A stretch of DNA of 64,000 nt from Streptomyces viridochromogenes (GTDB lineage Bacteria > Actinomycetota > Actinomycetes > Streptomycetales > Streptomycetaceae): contig NZ_LGUR01000198.1 of NCBI RefSeq assembly GCF_001270495.1, forward strand, positions 1 to 64,000, in the 5' to 3' direction. How positions within the stretch are numbered: the stretch's first letter is position 1; every line of letters begins with the position of its first letter. Both the position numbers and the translations under genes were made by a program. Shown here piece after piece: positions 26,295 to 35,500 of this stretch. Under the pieces are notes generated by a model that was not told the DNA's origin, did not search any database, and was given only the letters and a program-made list of their open reading frames with translations.

Positions 26295-27494
26295 TTGAAG
26301 AAAGCTCTGTGCCAGGTCGTGGGTTTCGGGCCCGCCGCGCTGGGGGTGGCCGTGGCCGCCGACCGCGGCGGCGTGCTGGACCGGCTCCTCGGTGAGGGGC
26401 TGGTCTTCCTCGACCGGCACACCGAAGGGCCGCCCGGCGGGCGGCGCCTGCCCTATCTGATCGAGTCCAACTCGGCCGCCTCGGACTTCCTCGGTGCCGT
26501 CGACCCGGCCGGTGCCTTCGCCGAGGCCCTGGCCGGTCCGGCCGCCCGGTTGTTGAGCGACCGGGCCGACCGACATGTCCCCCTCACGGTCGCGGGGGCC
26601 TTCCTGGACGATCTCGCCCAGGTGGTGGCGGCGACCGCGCCGGACGCCTTGATCCGGGCCGACGTGGCGAGCCTCCGGCGCGGTGCCGACGGAACCTGGA
26701 CGAGCGTCACAGCCGACGGCACACCTCTCGTCACCTCACGCTTCGCGGTGCTGGCCACCGGAGGCCACGAGGACACGGCGCTGACCGCTCGGCGCCACGG
26801 CATCCCGCCGTCGCGCGTTCTGCCGTCGGGGGAACTGCTCGCGGGGAAACTGACGTACGTGGTCGGGCGGCTGCGAGCAGGTGGCCAGGTCGCCATCCTC
26901 GGCGGCTCACACAGTGCGTTCGCCGCCGCGGCACTGCTGCTGGACCGCCTGGGAGACCAGGCGCCGAGACACGGCGTCCACGTCGTCCACCGCACCCTCG
27001 CGCTGGGCCACCCCCGTCCCTGGGCCATGGACCGCCCAGCAGCGGCACCCGTCATGGCCTGGGAGGTCTGTGAGGAGACCGGGGTGGTCAACCGCTTCCA
27101 CGGGCTGCGCGGTGTCGCCCGGGAGCTGTGTCTGAAAGCCCTGTCCGGCAGCGAAGACAGGCTCATGCTGCACGACGCCACGCACGCGCCGCCGGGCATA
27201 CTCTCCCGGGCCGATCTGGTCGTACACGCCACCGGCTACCGCACCAGACAGGTTCCCCTTTATGACGTGGACGGCCGTCCGGTGGCCCTCAGCCGCTCGG
27301 ACGGAGCGGTCGATGTCGACGACGAGTGCCGCGTCACGGGCGCGGACGGGGCCGTCGTACCGGGGCTGTTCGGGCTGGGCCTTGGTTATGCCCGACAGGA
27401 TCCCTACGGGCGGCGCCGCGTGGGGGTCAACGTCTTTCACGGGACGGACGCCGATCATGTCGTGCGCGCGGTGGGCTCGGTCTGCCCGGCGTGA
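26295..27494 (+). CDS. FAD/NAD(P)-binding oxidoreductase (N-hydroxylase-like layout)
   Basis: 399 residues from a TTG at 26295, chosen because AAAGGA lies upstream and it places the FAD motif VVGFGPAALGVAVA at the N-terminus. A second dinucleotide motif AILGGSHSAFAAAALLL is central, and VVHATGYRTRQ near the C-terminus is the ATG(Y) motif of N-hydroxylating monooxygenases and related flavoproteins. It therefore resembles SidA/IucD-type enzymes in layout, though the substrate-binding part is divergent. It is the last gene of the rightward run and may oxidise an amine or sulfur group. Confidence 0.75.
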   Translation: MKKALCQVVGFGPAALGVAVAADRGGVLDRLLGEGLVFLDRHTEGPPGGRRLPYLIESNSAASDFLGAVDPAGAFAEALAGPAARLLSDRADRHVPLTVAGAFLDDLAQVVAATAPDALIRADVASLRRGADGTWTSVTADGTPLVTSRFAVLATGGHEDTALTARRHGIPPSRVLPSGELLAGKLTYVVGRLRAGGQVAILGGSHSAFAAAALLLDRLGDQAPRHGVHVVHRTLALGHPRPWAMDRPAAAPVMAWEVCEETGVVNRFHGLRGVARELCLKALSGSEDRLMLHDATHAPPGILSRADLVVHATGYRTRQVPLYDVDGRPVALSRSDGAVDVDDECRVTGADGAVVPGLFGLGLGYARQDPYGRRRVGVNVFHGTDADHVVRAVGSVCPA

Positions 27495-27592
27495 GCCCAC
27501 CACGATCGTCGGCGAGTCGGAGTCGGAGCCGGAGTCCCGGTACCGCACCCGGTTGATGGTTACGCGTCAAATCCCTTGATTTCAGGGCTACT

Positions 27593-27605
27593 TGAACGAA
27601 GTTCA
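27593..27605 (+). promoter_or_regulatory. Small inverted repeat upstream of galE
   Basis: TGAAC-GAA-GTTCA lies about 30 bases before the galE start in otherwise non-coding DNA. It could be an operator for galE or chance; short arms limit confidence. Confidence 0.35.
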
Positions 27606-27634
27606 GTGAAAAGGGCGGTGCTAGAGTGCGGACC

Positions 27635-28654
27635 ATGCGGATCTTGGTCACTGGCGGTAGTGGATACATCGGTTCTCACACCACGGTGCAGCTCGTGGCT
27701 GCTGGTCACGAGGTCGTGATCGCGGACGATTTCAGCCGCAGCAAGCGCGCTGTTCTGGGCAGGCTGGAGGAACTCTGCGGCGCGCCGGTCGCATGCCGTG
27801 TCGTCGATCTGACGGACAGGGAGGCGACCAGGGAGCTCTTCGAGCAGGAGTCCTTCGAGGCGGTCATGCACTTCGCAGGGCTGAAGGCCGTCGGAGAATC
27901 CGTCGCGCTGCCCCTGGAGTACTACACGAACAACCTCGGGCTCACGCTGTCGGTGCTGGACGCGATGCGCGCCACGGGTGTGAAGAAGTTCGTGTTCTCC
28001 TCCTCGGCCACCGTCTACGGAGAGCACGCCTCCGTGCCCATGCGGGAGGACATGCCCACCTCCGCGACCAACCCGTACGGCTGGACCAAGGTGATGCAGG
28101 AGCAGATGCTGCGTGACCTCGCCACCGCGGCTCCCGACATGCGCGTTGCCCTGCTGCGCTACTTCAATCCGGTCGGCGCACATCCCTCCGGCCTCATCGG
28201 TGAGGACCCGCACGGCGTTCCCAACAACCTGATGCCGCTGCTCGCTCAGATCGCGGTGGGCCAGCGCAACCGCCTCAACCTGTTCGGCAGGGACTACCCC
28301 ACTCCCGACGGCACAGCACGCCGCGACTACCTTCACGTCGAAGACCTCGCTGCCGGCCACGTCGCGGCCCTCGACGCTCTGAGCAGCAGAGAAGAAGCCG
28401 TCTCCACCTGGAATCTCGGCACCGGCACACCTACCTCGGTGCTGGAGCTGGTGGCGGCGTTCGCCGAGGCCAGTGGCCGCGTGATTCCGACTGTGGACTC
28501 CGCGCGCCGTGCGGGCGACATCGCCGAATCCTACGCCGACCCGACCAAGGCTCAGACGGAGCTCGGCTGGAAGGCCACTCGAACCATCCAGGACATGTGC
28601 GCCGACACCTGGCGCTGGCAGTCGAGCAATCCCACGGGGTATCCCGATGCCTGA
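27635..28654 (+). CDS. galE: UDP-glucose 4-epimerase
   Basis: 339 residues from the ATG at 27635, placing the Rossmann motif VTGGSGYIGSH right at the N-terminus; a GTG at 27626 would add three residues. The SDR catalytic set is present: SSSATVYG (Ser) and NPYGWTK (Tyr-x3-Lys). GalE signatures HFAGLKAVGES, RYFNPVGAH and RRDYLHVEDLA are complete. It interconverts UDP-glucose and UDP-galactose. With ugd at the other end of the locus, it can diversify the nucleotide-sugar pool for the two glycosyltransferases. It ends 57 bases before the diverged tRNA fragment. Confidence 0.93.
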   Translation: MRILVTGGSGYIGSHTTVQLVAAGHEVVIADDFSRSKRAVLGRLEELCGAPVACRVVDLTDREATRELFEQESFEAVMHFAGLKAVGESVALPLEYYTNNLGLTLSVLDAMRATGVKKFVFSSSATVYGEHASVPMREDMPTSATNPYGWTKVMQEQMLRDLATAAPDMRVALLRYFNPVGAHPSGLIGEDPHGVPNNLMPLLAQIAVGQRNRLNLFGRDYPTPDGTARRDYLHVEDLAAGHVAALDALSSREEAVSTWNLGTGTPTSVLELVAAFAEASGRVIPTVDSARRAGDIAESYADPTKAQTELGWKATRTIQDMCADTWRWQSSNPTGYPDA

Positions 28655-28710
28655 GGCCGGCCGGGGCAGGCGGCAGTCTGACCAGTGCTGCAGAGCGCGA
28701 TGCGTGCGCG

Positions 28711-28747
28711 ATACGTAGGTCTCGGGTTCGCATCCCTGAGGCGGCTC
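28711..28747 (+). repeat. Diverged tRNA-Thr 3-prime repeat (possible island right end)
   Basis: Matches 33 of 37 bases of the tRNA-Thr(CGT) 3-prime end at 871-907, same orientation, no gaps. Two of the four changes damage the T-stem, so it is an old copy. No tRNA 5-prime half precedes it. Confidence 0.7.
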
Positions 28748-28882
28748 CCGATCTCCTCATAGGTCGGCTCCCCATCTGCTCCCGCCCCTCCAGGTCCGCC
28801 CCCTGGCCCGCCCCACCAACTGCTCTTCACCTCACGGCCGTTGACCCTCCCCACCCGCGCCAGCAGAATGACCCCGCACTTG

Positions 28883-28896
28883 TGAGAGCGCTCTCA
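28883..28896. promoter_or_regulatory. LacI-type operator palindrome
   Basis: TGAGAGCGCTCTCA is a perfect 14-base palindrome 20 bases before the next gene. Its centre AGCGCT and symmetry match operators of LacI-family sugar regulators such as CebR (TGGGAGCGCTCCCA). Placement fits repression of the glycosidase-like gene by a LacI-type protein encoded elsewhere. Confidence 0.75.
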
Positions 28897-28916
28897 AGGC
28901 CCGGCAAGGGAGACCC

Positions 28917-30377
28917 ATGAACGGCATGACCGGCGTGAACCGCATGACCGACAGGCAAGGACCGGCGCTCAGCCGCCGCGCGCTCATAGGAGCCGGGCTC
29001 GGCGCCGCGGTGCTCACCGCGGCCGGGGTCGGGTCGGCCCACGCCGACGCCGCTGGGGTTGGACCGGCCCAGGCCGACGCGGCCGGGGCGGGCTCCGTCG
29101 GCGCCCGTGCCCGTGCGACCTCGGCCCAGCGCCGCGGCCACGCCTTCCTCGCCGCCACCATGGACGCCTACCCGGACCACGGAGGCATCCGCCTCGCCCA
29201 GAGCTACGCCGACCAGGCCGGGTTGTTCAGCACGGCCTTCACCTACGACAACGCCCTCGCCGTCCTCGCCCACCTCGCCGCCCGCACCGCCGACGGGCGG
29301 GCCCGGGCCGTGGTGCTCGGGGACGCGCTGCTGTACGCCCAGGAGCACGACCCGGCCCACGACGACGGTCGGCTGCGGCAGGCATACAACGTCGGGCCGT
29401 ACACCTTCTACGACGGCTCGCTCCAGCCGGACGGGTTCGTGCGGGCGGACGGCAGTGTGAATGTCGGGACGCAGTTCGGGTTCACGGGGACGGCCGTGGG
29501 GGACATGGCCTGGGCCGGGATCGCGCTCAGCGTCCTCGCCGGGCGGACCGGGGAGCGGCGGTTCCTTGCCGGTGCGGTGCGGATCGGGGAGTGGATCGAG
29601 CGGAACGGCCGTACCGACGAACCTCTCGGCGGGTACAAGTTCGGGGTCGACGGGGCCAACCAGAAGCTGCCCTTCACGTCGACCGAGCACAACACCGACC
29701 TCGTCTGCCTCTTCGGGCGGCTCGCCCGGCTCACGGGGGACGGGGTCTGGCTGGAGCGGCGTGCTCGGGCCCGCGCGTTCCTCCACCACATGTGGGAGGC
29801 GGACGGCGGCTTCTTCTACACCGGGACCAATGACGGGGTGACCGTCAACAAGTCGCCGATTCCCGAGGACACCCAGACCTGGACCTACCTCGCCCTGGAC
29901 TCCCGTTCCCACGCCCGGTCGCTGGACTGGGCCGCGCGCGAGCTGGCCGTCCTCGACCATGCCGAGCGGCGCAACAGCACGGTGCCGGCAGGGCAGTCGT
30001 ACGAAGGTGTCACCTTCAGCTCGGCCGGTCTCCTCGCGAACGAGGACGCCCCGATCGCCGATTCGCAGCCCAAGCCCGACCGCAACGGCGTGTGGTTCGA
30101 GGGGACTGCTCATCTCGCGCTCGCCCTGCGGGAGCGGCACGGACGCGGGGACGAGGCGCGGGCACGGCGGCTGATCGACTCCATTGAGCGGGCCCAGGAT
30201 CTGCTCGGGGCCGGTCAGACCGTCGGTGGGCGGGCCCTTCCCGAGCGGTCCGGGGTCGTGTCGGCCAGCAGCCCGCTCGACACCGGGTTCGGGTTCGGGT
30301 ACTACCCGTACCGGCACCTGGGGGCGACCGCCTGGTATCTGATGGCGGCCGTGCGCTCCAACCCGCTGCGGGCCTGA
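28917..30377 (+). CDS. Tat-exported glycoside-hydrolase-like protein
   Basis: 486 residues from an ATG behind AGGGAG. The N-terminus is a Tat signal: LSRRALIGAGLGAAVLTAAG with the twin Arg at 20-21 and an AHA-type cleavage site near 44. An Ala/Gly-rich linker with near-repeated units (AAGVGSAHADAAGVGPAQAD) follows. The mature part is helical with aromatic and acidic motifs (FTYDNALAVLAHLA, GFFYTGTNDG, EDTQTWTYLALD, FEGTAHLALALRERHG) typical of alpha/alpha-barrel sugar enzymes. Substrate unknown. The LacI-type operator upstream suggests sugar-responsive control. Confidence 0.75.
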   Translation: MNGMTGVNRMTDRQGPALSRRALIGAGLGAAVLTAAGVGSAHADAAGVGPAQADAAGAGSVGARARATSAQRRGHAFLAATMDAYPDHGGIRLAQSYADQAGLFSTAFTYDNALAVLAHLAARTADGRARAVVLGDALLYAQEHDPAHDDGRLRQAYNVGPYTFYDGSLQPDGFVRADGSVNVGTQFGFTGTAVGDMAWAGIALSVLAGRTGERRFLAGAVRIGEWIERNGRTDEPLGGYKFGVDGANQKLPFTSTEHNTDLVCLFGRLARLTGDGVWLERRARARAFLHHMWEADGGFFYTGTNDGVTVNKSPIPEDTQTWTYLALDSRSHARSLDWAARELAVLDHAERRNSTVPAGQSYEGVTFSSAGLLANEDAPIADSQPKPDRNGVWFEGTAHLALALRERHGRGDEARARRLIDSIERAQDLLGAGQTVGGRALPERSGVVSASSPLDTGFGFGYYPYRHLGATAWYLMAAVRSNPLRA

Positions 30378-30650
30378 ATCGGCCCGTACTTCGACGGCAC
30401 CGATCGTCGCCCGCTTGCGGTGGCGGTGCCGCCGTCTGCGCAGGACAGCGTGGTGGCGCCAACTCTGCGCCCGCGCCCGCGCCTTCTGGGCGAAGGCCCC
30501 CTCCACCATCCGCCGGTCTCGGTCGGAGGCGGCCGTTCCGGTGGTGGGGGTGACGACGAAAACCTGGGTCGCGCCGTCGCCGTCCAAGGGGGAGAAGCGG
30601 AGGATGGGGGAAGACGGTGAGGGTGGCTGGAGTGTGAGGAGGGGTCCGCG

Positions 30651-31151
30651 GTGGCTGACTCCGGTACGGGCGCCTCGGGCGCGGGCGCTTCCGGTACGGG
30701 TGCCTCCGGTACCGGCGCTTCCGGCAAGGGCCCTTCAGGTACTCCGCTCGCCCGGAAGATCGGCATCGGGCCGGGCCACCGGATCCGGCTCCGTCACGCG
30801 CCCGCCGGCTGGGACATCCCCGGGCTGCCGGACGGCTGCGACGTGGCCGAGGGGGGCCCGCGGGGCGCGGACGTCGCCGTCGCGTTCTACCGGTCGTACG
30901 TCGATCTCGTCGCCGAAGGTCCCGGGCTGGTCGGCGACCTCGCCGATGACGCCATGCTCTGGGTCGCCTGGCCCCGGCGGGCGGCCGGCCACGTCAGCGA
31001 CATCACGGAGAACGGGCTGCGGGACCTCTTCCTCCCGCTCGGCGTGGTCGATGTGAAGGTCGCGACGCTCGGGGTGGACTGGTCGGGACTGAAGTTCGTA
31101 CGGCGCAGGGAGAACCGCCGGACACAGCCTCGTACACAGCCCCGTAGGTAG
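30651..31151 (+). CDS. DUF3052-like protein with Gly/Ala/Ser repeat leader
   Basis: 166 residues from a GTG at 30651. Residues 4-28 are a low-complexity repeat built on GASGTG units. The folded part begins ARKIGIGPGHRIRLRHAPAGW, then VAVAFYRSYVDLV, MLWVAWPRRAAGHVSDITEN and LGVVDVKVATLGVDWSGLKF, which fits DUF3052-type proteins. No catalytic motif is apparent and there is no membrane segment. Function unknown; the repeat length could vary between strains. Confidence 0.65.
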   Translation: MADSGTGASGAGASGTGASGTGASGKGPSGTPLARKIGIGPGHRIRLRHAPAGWDIPGLPDGCDVAEGGPRGADVAVAFYRSYVDLVAEGPGLVGDLADDAMLWVAWPRRAAGHVSDITENGLRDLFLPLGVVDVKVATLGVDWSGLKFVRRRENRRTQPRTQPRR

Positions 31152-31267
31152 CCCGAGGTAGCCCCTGCCGTCCCTGTGCACAACGGCGAACGCGAGAAGT
31201 CCTTGCCGTGAACCACTAGCATCGCGCCGGTAATCGCAGCCGGCACGTGGTGAGGGCAGGGCAGGGT

Positions 31268-32164
31268 ATGACGGAACCGAGGATCGCTGTCGCCGTGGTG
31301 ACCATGGGGAACCGTCCCGCCGAGGTCGACGCGCTGCTCGAGTCCGTGGCCAAGCAGGATCTCGCCCCCGTCCGGATCGTCGTCGTCGGCAACGGCTGCC
31401 CGCTGCCCGAGTTCGCCGAGCGGCTGGGGCTGCCCGGCGAGGTCACGCCCATCGAGCTCGACGAGAACCTGGGCTGTCCGGGTGGCCGGAACGTGGCCCT
31501 CGCGAGGCTGCGCGCCTTCGGGGACGTCGACGTCGTGGTCGAGCTGGACGACGACGGGCTCCTCGTCGACGCCGACGTACTGCGCCGCGTACGCGACCTG
31601 TACGCCGCCGACGACCGGCTCGGCATCGTCGGCTTCCGCATCGCCGACGAGCAGGGCGAGACCCAGCAGCGGCACGTGCCTCGTATCGGCAGGTCGGACC
31701 CCCTCCGGGGCGGATACGTCACCGGCTTCCTCGGCGGCGGACACGCGCTGCGCATGGCGATGCTCGCCGAGACCGGGGACTGGCCCGCCGAGTTCTTCTT
31801 CGCCCACGAGGAGACCGACCTGGCCTGGCGGGCCGCCGACGCGGGCTGGCGCATCCTCTACGCGCCCGAACTGCTCCTGCAGCACCCGAAGACCTCGCCC
31901 GCCCGGCACGCCATCTACTTCCGGGTGAACGCCCGCAACCGGGTCTGGCTGGCCCGCCGCCGACTGCCCCTCGCGCTGATCCCCGTGCACCTCGGGGTGT
32001 GGGTGCTCCTCACCCTCGTACGCAACCGGTCGTCGCCGGCGGGTCTGCGCGCCTGGTTCGGCGGCTTCCTGGAGGGCCTGCGGGAGCCGGCCGGTGAGCG
32101 GCGGCCCATGCGGTGGCGCACGGTGTGGGGCCTGTGCCGGCTGGGCCGGCCGCCCGTGATCTGA
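31268..32164 (+). CDS. Family 2 glycosyltransferase
   Basis: 298 residues from the ATG at 31268. GT-A features: VAVVTMGNRPAEVDALL at the N-terminus, the NLGCPGGRN block, the metal/nucleotide motif VVELDDDG (about residues 92-99), and FFAHEETDLAWRAADAGWRI (acceptor ED motif). A hydrophobic stretch near the C-terminus (LIPVHLGVWVLLTLV) suggests membrane contact. It resembles rhamnosyltransferase-like enzymes that build surface glycans. A strong hairpin follows the stop, so it is probably transcribed alone. Confidence 0.85.
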   Translation: MTEPRIAVAVVTMGNRPAEVDALLESVAKQDLAPVRIVVVGNGCPLPEFAERLGLPGEVTPIELDENLGCPGGRNVALARLRAFGDVDVVVELDDDGLLVDADVLRRVRDLYAADDRLGIVGFRIADEQGETQQRHVPRIGRSDPLRGGYVTGFLGGGHALRMAMLAETGDWPAEFFFAHEETDLAWRAADAGWRILYAPELLLQHPKTSPARHAIYFRVNARNRVWLARRRLPLALIPVHLGVWVLLTLVRNRSSPAGLRAWFGGFLEGLREPAGERRPMRWRTVWGLCRLGRPPVI

Positions 32165-32181
32165 GAAACAGAAAGAGGGAC

Positions 32182-32220
32182 GCGGGCCCCGGTCGTTCAC
32201 CTCCGCCGACCGGGACCCGC
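32182..32220 (+). terminator. Hairpin terminator after the GT2 gene
   Basis: Arms GCGGGCCCCGGTCG (32182-32195) and CGACCGGGACCCGC (32207-32220) pair over 14 bases with one mismatch around an 11-base loop, 18 bases after the stop codon. There is no clear T-run, as is common in Streptomyces. Confidence 0.75.
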
Positions 32221-32575
32221 ATGCGTCCCCGGATCCGGCCGCGGCGGCGACACTCCCCCGAGTTGCGCGGTGTACGCGCGCGCCGTCGGGCCAGATCCGA
32301 TGAAGTGATCACATCAGGTCGCGCCAACGGATCGCTAACATGTGACCAACGGGGTTCCGTTTCGACGTCGCTCAACTGGCGCGAAGTCGACGGACACTGT
32401 CGGAAGACGGCCTGGACCGGAACGCTTTCCGGCCGAGGACCGTCGATGAGAGGGTGGCGGGAAACCGTCGTACAAGGGGCGGCTTCGCCAGGCACGGCCG
32501 TTTCCGTCGTGCGGTGGTTCCGTCGTGGAGCGCGGGCACGGGTGCGGGTCCGCCGCGCGGGAAGGCAGTGGCGGA
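32221..32575. other. Promoter region of the SARP gene
   Basis: About 350 bases without a gene. It contains a slightly A+T-richer patch near 32298-32350 (TGATCACATCA, then TAACATGTGACC) that probably holds the promoter of the SARP regulator. No repeat or operator could be defined. Confidence 0.35.
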
Positions 32576-35500
32576 GTGAAGCGGTACGGGCTGCGGTTCG
32601 GACTGCTGGGACCACCGGTTGTGTTCGAGGGTTCCTCCTACGACGACTCAGGCCCCGAGCATGACGCGGCGGGCGTGGCCGACCGTGCCGTTCGGATCAT
32701 CAGCAGCCCCAAGGTGCGAGCCCTGCTCGCCGCGCTGCTGCTCGAAGGCGGCCGGGTCGTCTCCGTGGAGTCGCTGACGGACGCGCTGTGGGGCGGCGCG
32801 CCGCCCGCGTCGGCGCGGGCCTCGCTGCACAACCACGTGGCCCGGTTGCGCCGGCTGCTCGACGACCCCGAACGGCTGCGCGCGGTGCCGCCCGGCTATG
32901 TGCTGCGCGTGGACGAGGGCGAACTGGACGTCGACGTCTTCGTGAGCCGTGTCGCCGTGGCCCGCGCCGCGCACGCCGAACGGGACTGGGAGCGCACGGT
33001 GCGCGAGTGCACGGCCGCGCTCGCGCTGTGGCGGGGCACCCCCCTGGACGGCCTGCCCGCCGAGGTGGGCGGCTACGCACTCGTCCAGCGCCTGGCGGAG
33101 GCGCGGCTGCTGCTCCTGGAGTTGCGTTACGACGCCGGGCTGGCCGTCGCCGGTCCACGCCTCGACGCTCTCGTCCCGGAACTGGCGGCACTGGCCGCCG
33201 AACATCCGCTGCGCGAGGCCTTCCACCGCCACCTGATGCTCGCCCTGCACCGCACCGGCCGCCGCGCCGAGGCCCTCGCCGTCCACCGCGACCTGCGCAT
33301 GCGCCTGATCGAGGAACTCGGTGTGGAGCCGGGGGCGGGGGTGCGGGAGGCACATGTGGAGGTGCTGCGGGGATCGGACGGCGGCGGTGCTGCCGGGAGT
33401 GGGCTGCGAAGGACCTCGGACGGTTCCGCCGGCCGGGGCGAGGACGCGGCGCGAGGTGCCCTCGGCGCTGCCGCCTCCCACGCCGACGATGTGCGCCACG
33501 ACTCCGCGAACCCTGCCGCCCCGCACGTTGCCGAGATCCCCCTGCGGTCCGGGCACACCCATGCCGTCCCCGAGGCCGACATCCGGGAGACGGCCGCCCC
33601 CGCCGGCGAAACCCTCCCGGACACCGGCCCCCCCACGACCACCTCACCCCGCCCAACTCCCCCCTTCTCCCGCCTACTTCACCGGCCGCACCACCGCCCT
33701 CGGCGACCTGCGCCGCATCCTCGCCCCTGTCCGGCGGTCCGCCGTCCCTGTCGCCGTGATCAGCGGTATGGCCGGCGTCGGCAAGAGCGCGCTCGCGCTC
33801 CACGCCGCCCACGGGCTGGCGGACCACTTCCCCGACGGCCAGCTCTACGTCAACCTGCATGGCGCCACCCCCGGCATGCCCCCGCTCACCACCGGCCAGG
33901 CGCTCACCGCGCTCCTCCGCGACCTGGGCGCCGATCCCCGCTCCATCCCCGAACACCCCGATGCGGCCGCCGCGTTGCTGCGCTCGCTGCTCGCGCCGAC
34001 CCGCACGCTCATGGTCCTGGACGACGCCGCGGACGCCGCCCAGGTACGACCGCTCCTCCCGGCCGGCCCCGGCTGTGCGGTGATCGTCACCAGCCGTTCC
34101 CCGCTGACGGCCCTGGACGGCGTACGCCGCTTCCCGCTCACGCCCCTGACCGCGGAGGACAGCGCGGCGCTGCTGCGTGCGGCTTCGGGGCGCGACGGAG
34201 CTTTCGGCCGAGTGCCCCAGGCCCCGGGCGAACACGCCGCAGGCTCCCCGGCCGGTGACGGCATCGACGCTGCCCACCCCCTCGTCGCACTCACCGGCGG
34301 CCTCCCCCTCGCCCTGCGCGTGGTCGCCGCCCGGCTGGCCGCCCGCCGTGCCCTCACCCCGGACGTCCTCGCCGAGCAACTCGCGGCCACCGAGGGACGG
34401 TTGCGCCACCTCGAGTACGACGACCTGAGCGTCCGTCGCTCTCTCGCCGTCGCCCACGACGCCCTCGCCGCCTCCGACCGCGAGGCCAACCGGGACGCGG
34501 CCCTCGCCCTGCGCCGCATCGGCGCCCTCGACCTGCCCACGTACGGCGCACCCCTGCTGGCCCGTCTGACCGGTACCGACGAGCGCCGCACCGAGGCCGC
34601 CCTCGACCGCCTCGTCGACGTGGCCCTCCTGGAGGAGGTCGCCTACGGCCGCTACGCCCCGCACGACCTGGTGCGCGACTTCGCCCGTGAGCTCGCGGGG
34701 GCGGACGGCGAGACGGACGCCGCGGGAACCGCCCTCCGCTGGTACGCCGCCGTCGCCGAACGCACCCTCACCGCCATCGTCAAAGCCGGCCTCGACCAGG
34801 ACGACCGCCGCAGGCCGACGGCCACCCAGCCGCCGGAGCACACGGCCCATGTGCGCACGACCGCTCCCTTCCCCGGCCCCGAGGAAGCCTTCGCCTGGTG
34901 TGACCTGGAGTTGGAGAACATCGTCGTCCTGGTCGAGCGGTATGCGGATGCCGTGGGCCACGGCACCGCCGCCCATGTCTCCACCCTCATCCGTCTTCTC
35001 TTCCCCTGCCTCCATCGCTCCGGACGCGTCGCCGAGACGGAGGTGCTCGGCAGGGCCGCTCTCCGTGTGGCGCGGCGGCTCGGTGACGAGGCCGCCGAGG
35101 CGTACGCGCTGGGCGACGTCGCCGGCCTGCACTTCCTGACCGGTCGCAAGAACGAGGCCCTCACCCTCAACGACCGGTCCCTGGCGATCTGGCGGCGACT
35201 GGATATGGCCTCCCGGATCTGGACCTGTCTCAACAACCGGGCCCTGCTCCTCGAAAGTCTCGGCCGGTACGACGAGTGCGGGCAGACACTGCACCAGAGC
35301 CTTGAGTACTCACGGCTGATGGACAATCCCTACAACCAGGCTCTGACGTACCAGCACCTCGGCAACCTCTACGAGCACACCGATCCCAGGGCCGCCATCG
35401 AGCAGCACCACCTCTCGCTCACCATCGGTGTCGAGATCGGCAACGCCATCGTGCAGCACGGCGCCCACTGCAACATCGGTTACGCCCACCTGACTCTCGG

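Larger units (their letters stand above)
865..28747. mobile_element. Putative genomic island bounded by tRNA-Thr fragments
   Basis: Direct copies of the tRNA-Thr(CGT) 3-prime end lie at both ends. Inside are decayed genes, small stress genes and an accessory biosynthetic locus; outside on the right is DNA resembling the Streptomyces core. No integrase, excisionase or replication gene lies next to either end, and neither end carries an intact tRNA. The element is therefore decayed, or these are leftovers of successive insertions into a tRNA-Thr outside the window. Confidence 0.4.

Noticed and set aside
24756..27494. A 912-codon protein
   Set aside because: Only the last 399 codons are real (FAD/NAD(P) protein from 26295); the upstream part is an out-of-frame reading of the PLP and OsmC genes.
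30302..30766. Leftward Pro/Glu/Ala repeat protein
   Set aside because: It is the antisense of the GASGTG repeat region and the end of the Tat-exported protein gene.
32700..35294. Leftward 864-codon frame
   Set aside because: Antisense shadow of the SARP gene, whose domains are unmistakable on the plus strand.
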